Assembly (NCBI GenBank): GCA_963702755.1 | Contig: CAVPDZ010000009.1 | Location: forward strand, 1,054,001-1,118,000 | DNA: 64,000 nucleotides | Direction: 5' to 3' | DNA from: JAJPKK01 sp963702755 | GTDB lineage: Bacteria > Pseudomonadota > Alphaproteobacteria > Rhizobiales > Xanthobacteraceae | Part shown: in pieces, positions 44,180 to 54,308 of the stretch | Numbering within the stretch: the stretch's first letter is position 1 | Layout: each line of letters starts with the position of its first letter | Program-made: the position numbers and the translations under genes | The notes under the pieces: model-generated | What the model was told of the DNA's origin: nothing | Seen by the model: only the letters and a program-made list of their open reading frames with translations | Databases searched by the model: none

Positions 44180-45136
44180 ATGGTGACGGCGGCTTTTGTG
44201 TTTCCGGGGCAGGGCAGTCAGGCGGTCGGCATGGGCAAGGCACTGGCGCAGGCGTTTCCCGCGGCGCGGCGCGTGTTCGACGAAGTCGACGAGGCGCTCG
44301 GGGAGCGCTTGTCGGACGTGATCTTCGAGGGGCCCGCGGAGAAGCTGACGCTCACCGAGAATACCCAGCCGGCGCTGATGGCGGTCTCGCTCGCGGTCAT
44401 GCGTGTCCTGGAAGGCGAGGCGGGCGTCGTGCTCGGGCGCGACGCTGCCTTTGTCGCCGGCCATTCGCTCGGCGAATATTCGGCGCTCGCCGCCGCAGGC
44501 GCACTAACTGTTGCCGATACGGCGCGGCTTTTGCGCATTCGCGGCCGCGCGATGCAGAAGGCGGTGCCGGTCGGCGTCGGCGCCATGGCGGCGCTGTTGG
44601 GGCTCGAATTCGATGCGGCACAGGCGGTCGCGACGGAAGCGGCGCAAGGCCAAGTGTGCCAGGCGGCGAACGACAATGGCGGCGGCCAAGTGGTCGTCTC
44701 GGGCGATAAGACCGCCGTCGAGCGCGCCGTCGAGATCGCCAAGGGCAAAGGTGCCAAGCGGGCGATGATGCTGCCGGTGTCCGCGCCGTTTCATTGTGCC
44801 CTGATGAAGCCCGCGGCTGACGTGATGGCCGATGCGCTCGCCAAGGTGACGATGCGCGCGCCGGCGCCGCCGCTCGTTGCCAACGTGGTGGCGCGCGCCA
44901 TCACCGATCCGTCCGAGATCGTTCGCCGCCTCGTCGAGCAGGTGACGGGGACCGTGCGCTGGCGCGAATGCGTTGCCTATATGGCGGAGCACGGGGTCAC
45001 ACGGTTCTACGAAGTCGGCGCCGGCCGGGTGCTGTGCGGCCTCGCCAAGCGCATCGCGGAGGGTGCCACCGCCACGCCGATTTGTACGCCCGAGGATATC
45101 GCGGCCTTCAAAGTGACGCAGGGGGCTGCCGCGTGA
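44180..45136 (+). CDS. fabD: Malonyl-CoA-ACP transacylase
   Basis: 318 residues, complete, with GGGAGGAA upstream. It has FVFPGQGSQAVGMGKALAQA, nucleophile elbow FVAGHSLGEYSALAAAGAL, the Arg in LRIRGRAMQKAVP and the His in VSAPFHCALM. It loads malonyl onto ACP for fatty-acid synthesis. First of the fabD-fabG-acpP-fabF group. Confidence 0.97.
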   Translation: MVTAAFVFPGQGSQAVGMGKALAQAFPAARRVFDEVDEALGERLSDVIFEGPAEKLTLTENTQPALMAVSLAVMRVLEGEAGVVLGRDAAFVAGHSLGEYSALAAAGALTVADTARLLRIRGRAMQKAVPVGVGAMAALLGLEFDAAQAVATEAAQGQVCQAANDNGGGQVVVSGDKTAVERAVEIAKGKGAKRAMMLPVSAPFHCALMKPAADVMADALAKVTMRAPAPPLVANVVARAITDPSEIVRRLVEQVTGTVRWRECVAYMAEHGVTRFYEVGAGRVLCGLAKRIAEGATATPICTPEDIAAFKVTQGAAA

Positions 45137-45182
45137 CACGCAAGCGATTGTTTTTGGCTGATATGAAGGGCAAGACGCGCTG

Positions 45183-45921
45183 ATGTTTGACCTGACCGGA
45201 AAGACCGCGCTTGTGACGGGGGCGACCGGCGGCATCGGCGGCGCCATTGCCCACGCGTTGCACGCAAGCGGCGCGATCAGTCGCGATTTCCGGGACCCGC
45301 GTTGAAAAGCTCGACGCGCTGGCCGGCCAGTTGGCAGGCCGCGTCCATGTGCTGCCGTGCGATCTGTCCGATAGGGGCGATGTCGAGAAGCTCGTCCCGA
45401 ACGCCGAAGCCGCCATGGGGCACATCGACATTCTTGTGAATAATGCCGGCATCACCCGGGACAATCTGTTCGTGCGGCTCAAGGACGAAGAGTGGGATCA
45501 GGTGCTGGCGGTCGATCTCGGCGCCGCATTCCGGCTCGCGCGCGCTGCGGTGCGCGGCATGATGCGCCGTCGCTATGGCCGCATCATCGGCATCTCATCC
45601 GTGGTCGGCGTCACGGGAAACGCCGGCCAGGCCAACTACGCGGCGGCCAAGGCTGGAATGATTGCGATGACCAAATCGCTCGCGCAGGAGGTCGCCTCGC
45701 GTGGCGTCACGGTCAACGTGATTGCCCCCGGCCTCATTGATACGGCGATGACGGCATCGCTCAACGACAAGCAAAAGGAGGCGATTCTCGCCCGCGTGCC
45801 AGCCGGCCGCTTTGGTTCGCCCGACGACGTAGCTGCGGCGGCGCTCTACCTGGCCTCGAACGAGAGCGGCTATATGACCGGACAAACCCTTCATGTGAAT
45901 GGTGGAATGGCAATGTTCTGA
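45183..45921 (+). CDS. fabG: 3-oxoacyl-ACP reductase, one frame break
   Basis: About 245 residues from ATG 45183 (MFDLTGKTALVTGATGGIGG, the cofactor motif TGxxxGIG). Near 45281 the frame slips, then VAISGTRVEKLDALAGQLAG, HIDILVNNAGITRDNLFVRL, the active site SSVVGVTGNAGQANYAAAKA (Ser, Tyr, Lys) and YMTGQTLHVNGGMAMF. It reduces the beta-keto group with NADPH. The gene is normally essential, so a true frameshift here is unlikely; a sequence error is the better reading. Confidence 0.93.
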
Positions 45922-46169
45922 GAGCTTTGCAGTGCAGTGCGGGAGGTCCCGGGCGGGCCGCGGCAATGCTAGTCAAGCGAAATGAAGTATGATAACCCCC
46001 GGGACGGCTGGACGATGCGGTGGGGCTGGGCTCGCAACGACAATCTAAACGCGTTATCTTTCCTGCTACCGTCGACCACGACAATGCTGCCCAGTGAGCA
46101 ACTGATCGGGGGATCAATTGACCGCTTGGCCGGCTAAGCCAATTCGAAAAGGCGCACGAGGTTTGAGAG

Positions 46170-46409
46170 ATGAGTGACATTGGCGAGCGGGTGAAGAAGA
46201 TCGTCGTGGAGCACCTGGGGGCCGAGCCTGACAAGGTGACGGAATCCGCAAGCTTCATCGACGATCTCGGTGCCGACAGTCTCGACACGGTGGAACTCGT
46301 CATGGCGTTCGAAGAGGAATTCGGCTGCGAGATTCCTGACGATGCTGCCGAGACGATTCTCACGGTCGGCGATGCCGTGAAATTCCTGGAAAAGAACGCC
46401 AAGAGCTGA
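46170..46409 (+). CDS. acpP: Acyl carrier protein
   Basis: 79 residues, complete. The phosphopantetheine serine is in FIDDLGADSLDTVELVMAFE, the universal ACP site. It ends AVKFLEKNAKS. It carries acyl chains between fatty-acid enzymes. Intergenic gaps of 248 and 301 bases on either side suggest its own promoter, fitting the high level at which ACP is made. Confidence 0.98.
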   Translation: MSDIGERVKKIVVEHLGAEPDKVTESASFIDDLGADSLDTVELVMAFEEEFGCEIPDDAAETILTVGDAVKFLEKNAKS

Positions 46410-46710
46410 AGCCTGCCATTTGTTCGATCCGACCCGTTCACCCCGCCGGACGCATGCGCGGGTTTGCGGGGGGCGAATCGTTGGTTGGCGCAATCGGACC
46501 ATTTTATATTTCTGCGACAGGTCGTGGATCGGCGCTGCATCTCCTGATTTCGGTTCGGCGACTGGGCCGGGCCTTGCGCTCTGACCTTCTGTTGGCGTCA
46601 GACGTTGAGATATTGACAGCGCCGGCGCGCCGACCGGTCTTGCCAGAAAGTCCCCGCAGCGTAAAAGCTAGAAGGTCGCGCCGGAATTTGCGGGCAAGGC
46701 AGGCGAGGAG
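46410..46710. other. Intergenic region between acpP and fabF
   Basis: No gene. A TTGACA at about 46614 has no convincing -10 partner. A GC-rich stretch near 46441-46470 (CCCCGCCGG...GCGGGG) could form a weak hairpin after acpP, but it has no T run. Confidence 0.35.
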
Positions 46711-47977
46711 ATGAGACGAGTCGTCGTTACAGGGCTGGGGATGGTCACGCCGCTTGGCTGCGGCGTCGAGACGACATGGCGCCGGCTCGTTGCCGGCGAC
46801 AGCGGAGTCCGCAAGGTCGACAGCTTCGACGTCTCCGACCTGCCGAGCCGGATCGCCGGGCATGATTCCCCGCGGCAACGGCGACAACGGTACCTTCGAT
46901 GCCGACCGGTGGATGGAGCCGAAGGAACGACGCAAGGTCGATGATTTCATCGTCTACGCAATGTGTGCGGCAACCCAGGCGATCGAGGACGCCGGCTGCG
47001 AGCCCAAGAGCTACGAGGAAGAAATCACGAGCGGCGTGATGATCGGCTCCGGCATCGGCGGAATCGCCGGCATCGCCGAGACAGCGGTGGCACTCAAGGA
47101 AAAAGGCCCGCGCCGGGTATCACCGTTCTTCATCCCCGGCCGCATCATCAACCTCGCCTCCGGCTATGTGTCGATCGCCCACCGCCTCAAAGGTCCGAAC
47201 CACGCGGTCGTGACCGCGTGCTCCACGGGCGCGCACGCTATCGGCGATGCCGGCCGGCTGATTGCGCTGGGCGATGCCGATTTGATGGTCGCGGGCGGGA
47301 CGGAATCCCCCATCAACCGCATCTCCATGGCCGGCTTTGCCGCCTGCCGTGCCTTATCCACAGGTTTCAACGAAGAGCCGACCCGGGCGTCGCGGCCCTA
47401 TGATCGCGATCGCGACGGCTTCGTCATGGGCGAAGGTTCGGGCGTCGTCGTCCTCGAAGAACTCGACCACGCCCGCAAGCGCGGTGCGAAGATCTATGCG
47501 GAACTGACCGGTTACGGTCTGTCGGGCGATGCCCATCATATCACCGCGCCGTCCGAAGATGGCGACGGCGCGTTCCGCTGCATGCAAGCCGCGATCAAGC
47601 GCGCCGGCATAACAGCGGCCGAGATCGACTACATCAATGCTCACGGCACCTCAACTCCGCTCGGAGACGAGATCGAACTCAACGCCGTCCAACGGCTCGT
47701 TGGCAATGCCGCTGGCCGCATTTCGATGTCGTCGACCAAATCGTCGATCGGCCACCTCCTAGGCGCCGCCGGGGCGGTGGAGGCGATCTTCTCGATTCTT
47801 GCCATGCGCGACGAGATCGTGCCGCCGACGTTGAATCTCGAGAATCCATCGGTGGAAACTGCGATCGATCTCGTTCCGCTCAAGGCGCGGCCGCGCAAGA
47901 TTGATGTCGCGTTGTCGAATTCATTCGGATTCGGCGGCACCAATGCGTCGCTCGTCTTTCGGCGCTTTCACAGTTGA
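46711..47977 (+). CDS. fabF: 3-oxoacyl-ACP synthase II, one frame break
   Basis: About 421 residues. MRRVVVTGLGMVTPLGCGVE runs to LPSRIAG; near 46862 the frame slips and continues MIPRGNGDNGTFDADRWMEP. The catalytic triad is complete: Cys in VVTACSTGAHAIGDA, His in INAHGTSTPLGDE and His in KSSIGHLLGAAGAVEA. It elongates acyl-ACP by condensation with malonyl-ACP. One g less in gccgggcatg restores the frame. The neighbours acpP and mltG are the standard context. Confidence 0.95.
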
Positions 47978-48235
47978 CGCCGCGGACGGACAGAAATTAC
48001 GCTCGCCGGTGCGGATTGGGCGATGCGCCTGGGGATCAATCATCTCCGGCACAAAAATTCCTGACAAGAATTTCTGACAAGAAAGCTGTAACGATAAGCA
48101 GCAAAACACCGGCCGCGGGGGCCTCAAACCGCCAAAAAAACACATTGTTGGCGTCGTTTCGGCGGGTTGTATTCGCGCGTGCGGGGTGCGCTGGGGTCGG
48201 TTGAGTTTCTAAAAAAATTTCAATAGGTTGGGCCA

Positions 48236-49588
48236 ATGGCTAATACCGGTAACGCAGGCTCGGATGTGATGCAGCCAGTGGGCGGGGCAGGCTCGAAGCG
48301 CCCTTCAGGCGCTGCCAACAGCGCGCCACAGAATTCGTTCGAAGCTGGCGATATCTCGGCGCCGTCCCGCGCTGAAGTCGCAGCGGCGATGCGGCGCACG
48401 GAAGACTCTCGGCGTTTCGCCCCGCGCAGCCCTCGCGCGGCGCTCGAGCCCGAGCGGGTGCCGGTGCCGACGCGCTGGTCGAAGAGCGCGCGTCATCCGT
48501 TGGTGATCGCGGGCAATGCGGTGTTCACCGGCCTCATCCTGTTGGCGCTTGTGGCGGGTGTGGCATTCGCCGTTCTCAAACATCGTTATGACGCGCCGGG
48601 TCCGTTGCCCGCCGACAAGGTCGTGAACATTCCGCCGCGGCAGGGCCTTCGGGAGATCGCCGACGTTTTGTACAAGGAAGGCGTCATCGAACATCCGAAG
48701 ACCTTCATGGTTGCCGCGATGATCGCCAAGACCCGCGAGGAACTGCGCTTTGGCGAGTACCAGTTCACGCGTGAGGCGAGCCTGCACGACGTCATCAACA
48801 CGATCATCGAAGGCAAGGTGGTCCAGCATCAGGTCACGCTTGCCGAGGGCCTCACCTCCGAGCAGATCGTGCAGCGCCTGATGGAGGCGGATTTCCTCAC
48901 CGGCAACATCAAGGAGAATCCGCGCGAGGGCTCGCTGCTGCCTGAAAGCTATCGCTTCAGCCGCGGCACGCCGCGCGAACAGGTGATCCAGCGCCTGCAG
49001 CAAGCGCAACGCCGTGCGGTCCAGGAGGCCTGGGATCACCGGGCTCAGGATTTGCCGCTGCGCAACCCTGAGCAATTGGTCATTCTTGCCTCGATCGTCG
49101 AGAAGGAGACCGGCCGCGCCGATGAGCGCAGCCGCGTCGCCGCCGTCTTCGTCAACCGTCTCAAGCAGAAGATGCGGCTGCAATCGGATCCTACCATCAT
49201 TTACGGTTTGGTGGGCGGCAAGGGCACGCTCGGTCGCCCCATCATGCGCAGCGAGATCGAGCAGCCGACGCCTTACAACACCTATGTCATCGATGGCTTG
49301 CCGCCGGGACCGATTGCCAATCCCGGCCGCGCTGCGCTCGATGCGGTGGCGAATCCGGCGCGCACCCGCGAGCTTTTCTTTGTGGCTGACGGCACCGGCG
49401 GACATTCCTTCTCCGAGACGCTCGACCAGCACCAGAAGAACGTGTCACGCCTGCGGGCGATCGAGCAGGGGCAGAGTGCTGCGACAGCTCCTGCAGCGCC
49501 CGCGGTGCCGGTTGCGGCCGCGCCGGCTCCAGCACCTGCACCGCCGGCCAAAAAGCCCCCGGCGAGGGCGCCGCAGCAGCCGCGATAG
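48236..49588 (+). CDS. mltG: Endolytic murein transglycosylase (MltG/YceG)
   Basis: 450 residues. A 75-residue polar cytoplasmic part is followed by one helix (VIAGNAVFTGLILLALVAGV) and a LysM-like part (VNIPPRQGLREIADVLYKEG). The catalytic domain has LPESYRFSRGTPREQVIQRL, the glutamate in LASIVEKETGRADERSRVAA, and LQSDPTIIYGLVGGKG. An Ala/Pro tail ends the protein. It cuts nascent glycan strands and sets their length. Intact. Confidence 0.96.
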   Translation: MANTGNAGSDVMQPVGGAGSKRPSGAANSAPQNSFEAGDISAPSRAEVAAAMRRTEDSRRFAPRSPRAALEPERVPVPTRWSKSARHPLVIAGNAVFTGLILLALVAGVAFAVLKHRYDAPGPLPADKVVNIPPRQGLREIADVLYKEGVIEHPKTFMVAAMIAKTREELRFGEYQFTREASLHDVINTIIEGKVVQHQVTLAEGLTSEQIVQRLMEADFLTGNIKENPREGSLLPESYRFSRGTPREQVIQRLQQAQRRAVQEAWDHRAQDLPLRNPEQLVILASIVEKETGRADERSRVAAVFVNRLKQKMRLQSDPTIIYGLVGGKGTLGRPIMRSEIEQPTPYNTYVIDGLPPGPIANPGRAALDAVANPARTRELFFVADGTGGHSFSETLDQHQKNVSRLRAIEQGQSAATAPAAPAVPVAAAPAPAPAPPAKKPPARAPQQPR

Positions 49589-49748
49589 CTCACACATTCA
49601 GCGGATGCGGGTGACGCCGCGTGCGCGTGTATTTTGATTCCATACGCTTTTCAGCCGCACGCCGTCGGCCTACAAGGGCCGCCACGAGCGCGCGTCACGG
49701 TCGACGCGTTACGGCGCGAGCGCGCTCCTGGAGGCAAGTTTTAAGGCA

Positions 49749-50636
49749 ATGACGCTTTCGAGCATGACCGGATTCGCCCGCGGACACGGCATCTGTGGCT
49801 TCCACGCGTGGACATGGGAAATGAGGTCCGTCAACGGCAAGGGGCTCGACTTGCGACTGCGCCTGCCGCCCGGATGGGACGCCGTCGAGCCTGCGGTACG
49901 TGCCAAGGCGGCCGAGGCTCTGTCGCGCGGAAACGTTCAGGCAACGCTCACCATCGAGCGCCGGGGCAAAACGCCGGTCGTGCGCGTCGACGAGGCCGTC
50001 CTCGCGGCCGTGCTCGACACCGTCAAATCACTCTCGGGCCGGGTCGATGCGGAGCGTCCGCGGCTTGATGGGATTCTCGGCATCAAAGGCGTCATCGAGG
50101 TCGTCGATGCCGAGGACTCCGAAGACGAGCGGCGCATCGTCGAGGCCGCGGTAACGGCAGGCTTCGGTGAGGTGCTGGCAAGCCTTCTTGAGATGCGCCG
50201 GCGCGAAGGCGCGGCGCTCGCCCGCATCCTGACGCAACGGCTTGAGGAGATCGCGGCGTTGACGGAGAAGGCTGAAACGACCGCTGCGGCACGGTCGGAC
50301 GCCGTCAAGCGCCGGATCGCCGAGCAGGTTGCGACCCTCCTCGATGCGCCCGAGCGTTTCGATCCCGACCGGCTGCATCAGGAGGCGGTGCTGATCGCGG
50401 CGCGGGCCGACGTGCGCGAGGAGATCGATCGTCTCGCGGCGCACGTGGAGCAGGCGCGCACATTGCTCAAGAATGGCGGCGCGGTCGGCCGGCGGCTCGA
50501 TTTCCTGTCGCAGGAATTCAACCGCGAATCGAATACGCTGTGCGCCAAGGCGAACGATCTTGAGCTCACCAACATCGGTCTCGAGCTCAAGGCGGTCGTC
50601 GAGCAATTCCGTGAGCAGGTGCAAAACCTCGAATAG
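49749..50636 (+). CDS. yicC: YicC family endoribonuclease
   Basis: 295 residues, complete. It has MTLSSMTGFARGHG, WEMRSVNGKGLDLRLRLPPG and the C-terminal LDFLSQEFNRESNTLCAKAN, ending LKAVVEQFREQVQNLE. YicC is a hexameric RNase linked to small-RNA turnover. The position directly before gmk is widely conserved. Confidence 0.95.
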   Translation: MTLSSMTGFARGHGICGFHAWTWEMRSVNGKGLDLRLRLPPGWDAVEPAVRAKAAEALSRGNVQATLTIERRGKTPVVRVDEAVLAAVLDTVKSLSGRVDAERPRLDGILGIKGVIEVVDAEDSEDERRIVEAAVTAGFGEVLASLLEMRRREGAALARILTQRLEEIAALTEKAETTAAARSDAVKRRIAEQVATLLDAPERFDPDRLHQEAVLIAARADVREEIDRLAAHVEQARTLLKNGGAVGRRLDFLSQEFNRESNTLCAKANDLELTNIGLELKAVVEQFREQVQNLE

Positions 50637-50649
50637 GCCGGAGCGGGCG

Positions 50650-51321
50650 ATGGCAGGGCATAAAACCCTGGAAGCAACCAAGCCGATGAATGTCGAGGTT
50701 GCCCGTCGCGGCATCATGCTGGTGTTGTCCTCGCCCTCCGGCGCCGGCAAGACGACATTGTCGCGGCTGCTGCTCGATCGCTATACGAATATCGAGCTGT
50801 CGATTTCGGTGACGACGCGCAAGCCGCGACCGGGCGAGGTCGAGGGCAAGGATTATCATTTCATCGACCACAGTCGGTTCGACGCCATGGTCAGGGGCGG
50901 CGAGCTGCTGGAGTGGGCCGAGGTTTTCGGCAATCGCTATGGCACGCCGCGCGCGCCGGTCGAGCGCATGCTCGCCATGGGCCGCGACGTTTTGTTCGAT
51001 ATCGACTGGCAGGGCACCCAGCAGCTGCGGGAGAAGGGTCGCGATGACCTCGTCAGCGTGTTCGTGCTGCCGCCGTCGATCCCCGACCTCGAGGCGCGAT
51101 TGCGCCAGCGCGCCCAGGACTCCGATGACGTCATTCATAGCCGCATGTCCAAGGCCGCCGACGAGATGAGCCATTGGGCCGAATACGACTATGTCGTCGT
51201 CAATCGCGATGTGACGCGCGCTTTCGAGGACGTCTGCGCGATTCTTGCGGCCGAACGGCTCAAGCGCGAGCGCCAGACCGGTCTCTCCGCCTTCGTGCGC
51301 GCGTTGCAGGCTGGGCTATAG
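50650..51321 (+). CDS. gmk: Guanylate kinase
   Basis: 223 residues from ATG 50650, fourteen bases after yicC; an internal ATG at 50686 would give the usual N-terminus. P-loop LVLSSPSGAGKTTLSRLLLD, then SVTTRKPRPGEVEGKDYHFI and FEVDIDWQGTQQL-type sequence (LFDIDWQGTQQLREKG). It makes GDP from GMP. Complete; it converges on the alcohol dehydrogenase gene. Confidence 0.97.
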   Translation: MAGHKTLEATKPMNVEVARRGIMLVLSSPSGAGKTTLSRLLLDRYTNIELSISVTTRKPRPGEVEGKDYHFIDHSRFDAMVRGGELLEWAEVFGNRYGTPRAPVERMLAMGRDVLFDIDWQGTQQLREKGRDDLVSVFVLPPSIPDLEARLRQRAQDSDDVIHSRMSKAADEMSHWAEYDYVVVNRDVTRAFEDVCAILAAERLKRERQTGLSAFVRALQAGL

Positions 51322-51345
51322 CGCGGCGCGTGACTCGATCGGCGT

Positions 51346-52398
51346 TCAAGCCGGCATTGTGAGAACGACGCGCCCGACCACGCGGCCAGCGCGCAGATCG
51401 TCGAGTGCCGCCTGCGCCTGCGTGAAGTCGCGCTCGGTCATCGGGATCGACGGCGCCTGTCCGGCGCGCGCCAATGCCATCAGTTCCTCCGCCTCGGCGA
51501 GGGTCCCGGTCAACACGCCTTCGATCGTCATGGCGCGCAGCACGAACATCGCCGCAGGCGTCGCATAGTTTCCCCCAAGTAGGCCGGTGACCACCACTTT
51601 GCCGCCCTTGGCAAGCACGCCGGTGGAGAACGCAAGCGAGGACTCCGAGCCGACAAAGTCGCAGACGCCGTGAACGCCTCCGGTCGCGGCCAGCACCGCC
51701 TTGCGGGCACCGGGATCGGCGGGATCGAACGCCGCGGCGGCGCCGATGGCGGCCGCCCGCTTCCCGGCATCGACATCGGCGACGAGCGGCGGCGTGTCGA
51801 ACAGCGCGCGCGCGAGCGCAAGCCCCATCATGCCGACGCCGCCGAGTCCGACGAGCAGCACCGGTCCGCGGGTCGCACGGTCCTTGAGGCGCTTGAGCGC
51901 GGCATAGGCCGTGAGCCCTGAGCACATCAGCGCCGCCGCGACATTGGGCGCGAGCGGCGCATAGTCGAGGAGATAACGTGGATGCGGGATGAGCACGTGG
52001 GTCGCATAGCCGCCGTCGGCCGCGATGCCGAGGTGACGCGCAGCCGCGCACAGATTTTCCTCGCCGTTTCTGCAGGCTGGGCACGCGCCGCAGCCGATCC
52101 AAGGATAAACCGCGACTTTGCGGCCGGGTACGACGGCAGCGTCCGGACCTCCACGCTCGATGACGCCCGCGATCTCATGGCCAAGCGTGAACGGCAAATT
52201 CCGGCCGGCAGTGATGTCGAGCTTCTTGTCGCCGCTGAGTTTGAAATAGCCGTCCTGCATGTGCAGGTCAGAATGGCACACGCCGCATCGTTCAATGCGG
52301 ACCAGGACCTCGCTGCCACGAGGCTCCGGGCAATCGACGATGGTCTCGCACAGCGGTGCCCCATATCCGACCAGCGACTGACGGCGAAGCTTGGTCAT
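51346..52398 (-). CDS. Zinc-dependent alcohol dehydrogenase, read in frame with rsmA
   Basis: 350 residues counted from ATG 52398 (MTKLRRQSLVGYGAPLCETI), preceded by AAAGG. Catalytic zinc ligands are in RCGVCHSDLHMQDGYF and LGHEIAG. The structural zinc uses CGACPACRNGEENLC. The cofactor site is VLLVGLGGVGMMGLALARAL. The frame is open through the upstream rsmA with no stop between, so the two form one 650-residue reading frame. This is either a fusion or a sequence slip: one frame over, rsmA would end at a TGA overlapping this ATG. The substrate is unknown. Confidence 0.88.
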   Translation of the reverse strand: MTKLRRQSLVGYGAPLCETIVDCPEPRGSEVLVRIERCGVCHSDLHMQDGYFKLSGDKKLDITAGRNLPFTLGHEIAGVIERGGPDAAVVPGRKVAVYPWIGCGACPACRNGEENLCAAARHLGIAADGGYATHVLIPHPRYLLDYAPLAPNVAAALMCSGLTAYAALKRLKDRATRGPVLLVGLGGVGMMGLALARALFDTPPLVADVDAGKRAAAIGAAAAFDPADPGARKAVLAATGGVHGVCDFVGSESSLAFSTGVLAKGGKVVVTGLLGGNYATPAAMFVLRAMTIEGVLTGTLAEAEELMALARAGQAPSIPMTERDFTQAQAALDDLRAGRVVGRVVLTMPA

Positions 52399-53298
52399 GG
52401 GTCGTTGCCTTTTTGCCGCGGGCTTGAGCGAAGGCGTGTGCCCAGCGTCGAACGCGTTCGCGAGCGCGACGAAGCCCGCGACGGAAATATCTTCCGCGCG
52501 CGCCTCGGGGTCGATGCCCGCAGCCGCGAGCACGGGCTGCGGGTCACCGCCGAGCGCGCGCAGGCTCGCGCGCAGCATCTTGCGCCGCTGCCCGAAGGCC
52601 GCTGCAGTCACCCGCGCGAGGCTCGTGCGGGTGCAGGGCAGGGGATGGGCGCGCGGGACAAAGCGCACGACCGAAGAGGTGACCTTCGGAGGCGGCACGA
52701 ACGCACTCGGCGCGATATCGAACATGATCTTCGCCTCGGTACGCCAGCCTGCAAGCACCGCGAGCCGGCCATAGGACTTCGAGCCCGGCGAGGCGACGAT
52801 CCGCTCGGCGACCTCGCGCTGGAACATCAACACCATCGCGTCAAACCACGGCGGCCAAGGCTCGACCGAAAGCCAGCCCACAAGGAGAGGCGTCGCGATG
52901 TTGTAAGGCAGGTTCGCGACAATGCGCACTGCGCCTTCCGCCGGAGGGGGAGGGGAGCCGGGCATCCGGCTCCAGTTCATCTCGAGGGCATCGCCTTCGA
53001 TCACCTCAAGCTGCCCGGGATAGCGGGCCGCAATCTCGCCGAGCGCTGCCACCGCGCGCGTATCGCGCTCGATCGCCACAACGTGTCGCGCTCCTTCGGC
53101 AAGCAGCGCCCGCGTGAGGCCGCCCGGACCGGGACCAATCTCGACGACGGTGACGCCGTCGAGACTTCCGGCCGTACGGGCGATGCGGGCCGCCAGGTTG
53201 AGATCGAGAAGGAAATTCTGGCCCAGGGATTTGCGCGCCGTAAGACCGTGCCGCCGAATCGCCTCGCGCAATGGCGGCAGATCGTCGACCGCGTTCAC
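52399..53298 (-). CDS. rsmA: 16S rRNA dimethyladenosine transferase (RsmA/KsgA), joined in frame to the dehydrogenase
   Basis: About 300 residues from GTG 53298; the start overlaps the pdxA stop (GTGA). It has RKSLGQNFLLDLNLAARIAR, SAM site VVEIGPGPGGLTRALLAEGA, IVANLPYNIATPLLVGWLS and FGQRRKMLRASLRALGG. It dimethylates two adenines in helix 45 of 16S rRNA. After VALANAFDAGHTPSLKPAAK no stop appears; the frame enters the dehydrogenase. The usual protein ends about here, so the native stop may have been lost by one base. Confidence 0.95.
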
Positions 53299-54308
53299 GA
53301 GGCGGCCGTTTCGCGGGCGGCTAGCCGCGCGGCGAGGCGGACTGCCGCGATCAGGCTCGACGGATCGGCGCGTCCCGTGCCGGCAATGTCGAAGGCCGTC
53401 CCGTGATCGGGAGAGGTGCGCACGAACGGAAGGCCGAGGGTGACATTGACGGCGTGATCGAAAGCCAGGGTCTTGATCGGGATCAGCGCCTGGTCGTGAT
53501 ACATGCAGAGCGCGGCATCATAGGTCGCGCGGGCGGCCGGGTGAAACATCGTGTCGGCGGGCAACGGTCCGCGCGCGGCGATCCCGAGAGCCTTGAGGCG
53601 CTCGACGGCCGGACGCACGATCGCGATGTCCTCGGCACCCATGGCGCCGTCTTCACCCGCGTGGGGGTTAAGGCCGGCGATCGCGAGGCGCGGCGAAGGA
53701 ATCCGGAATCGCGTCACGAGGTCGCGCGCGGTGATCCGCCCAGTCTCGACGATGAGATCGGCATCGAGTGCACTGGGCACCTTCGCCAGCGGTAAATGGA
53801 TCGTCACCGGCACGACCGCGAGTTCGGGTGACCACAGCATCATCACCGGCCGCACCGCGGCGCCGGTCGCCTCCGCGGCGAGACGCCCGAGAAACTCGGT
53901 GTGACCGGGCTCGGCAAAGCCCGAGCGGTAGAGCACGTTCTTGGCGATGGGGTTGGTGACGATCGCCAGGGCGTCGCCTGCGAGTACATGCCGAACGGCA
54001 AGCTCAATCGAAACAATGGCCGCACGCGCGCTCGTCGAATCGGGGCGGCCGGGCGGCGCGGTCGCGGCAATGCCGCTTTCGACGACGGGCAGAGCCGAAC
54101 CAAAGGTTGTGGCTGCGTTGGCCGGATCGGTGGCTGCTATTGCAATGGGCACGCCCAGCAGTGCGGCGCGCCGCTCGAGCATCGCCATATCGCCAATGAC
54201 GTAGAACGGCGGCAGATCAAGTTCGACGCGGCGCCGCCACAGCGCAATCGTGAGATCAGGCCCGATCCCTGCCGGTTCGCCCAGCGTCAGCGCGAGCGGC
54301 AGCGGCAT
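53295..54308 (-). CDS. pdxA: 4-hydroxythreonine-4-phosphate dehydrogenase
   Basis: 337 residues, intact. It starts MPLPLALTLGEPAGIGPDLT. Metal ligands are visible in VTIHLPLAKVP, MFHPAARATYDAALCMYHDQ and PIKTLAFDHAVNVTLGLPFV. It serves pyridoxal phosphate synthesis. ATG overlaps the surA stop (TAATG), and its stop overlaps the rsmA start: the normal lptD-surA-pdxA-rsmA order. Confidence 0.96.
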   Translation of the reverse strand: MPLPLALTLGEPAGIGPDLTIALWRRRVELDLPPFYVIGDMAMLERRAALLGVPIAIAATDPANAATTFGSALPVVESGIAATAPPGRPDSTSARAAIVSIELAVRHVLAGDALAIVTNPIAKNVLYRSGFAEPGHTEFLGRLAAEATGAAVRPVMMLWSPELAVVPVTIHLPLAKVPSALDADLIVETGRITARDLVTRFRIPSPRLAIAGLNPHAGEDGAMGAEDIAIVRPAVERLKALGIAARGPLPADTMFHPAARATYDAALCMYHDQALIPIKTLAFDHAVNVTLGLPFVRTSPDHGTAFDIAGTGRADPSSLIAAVRLAARLAARETAAS

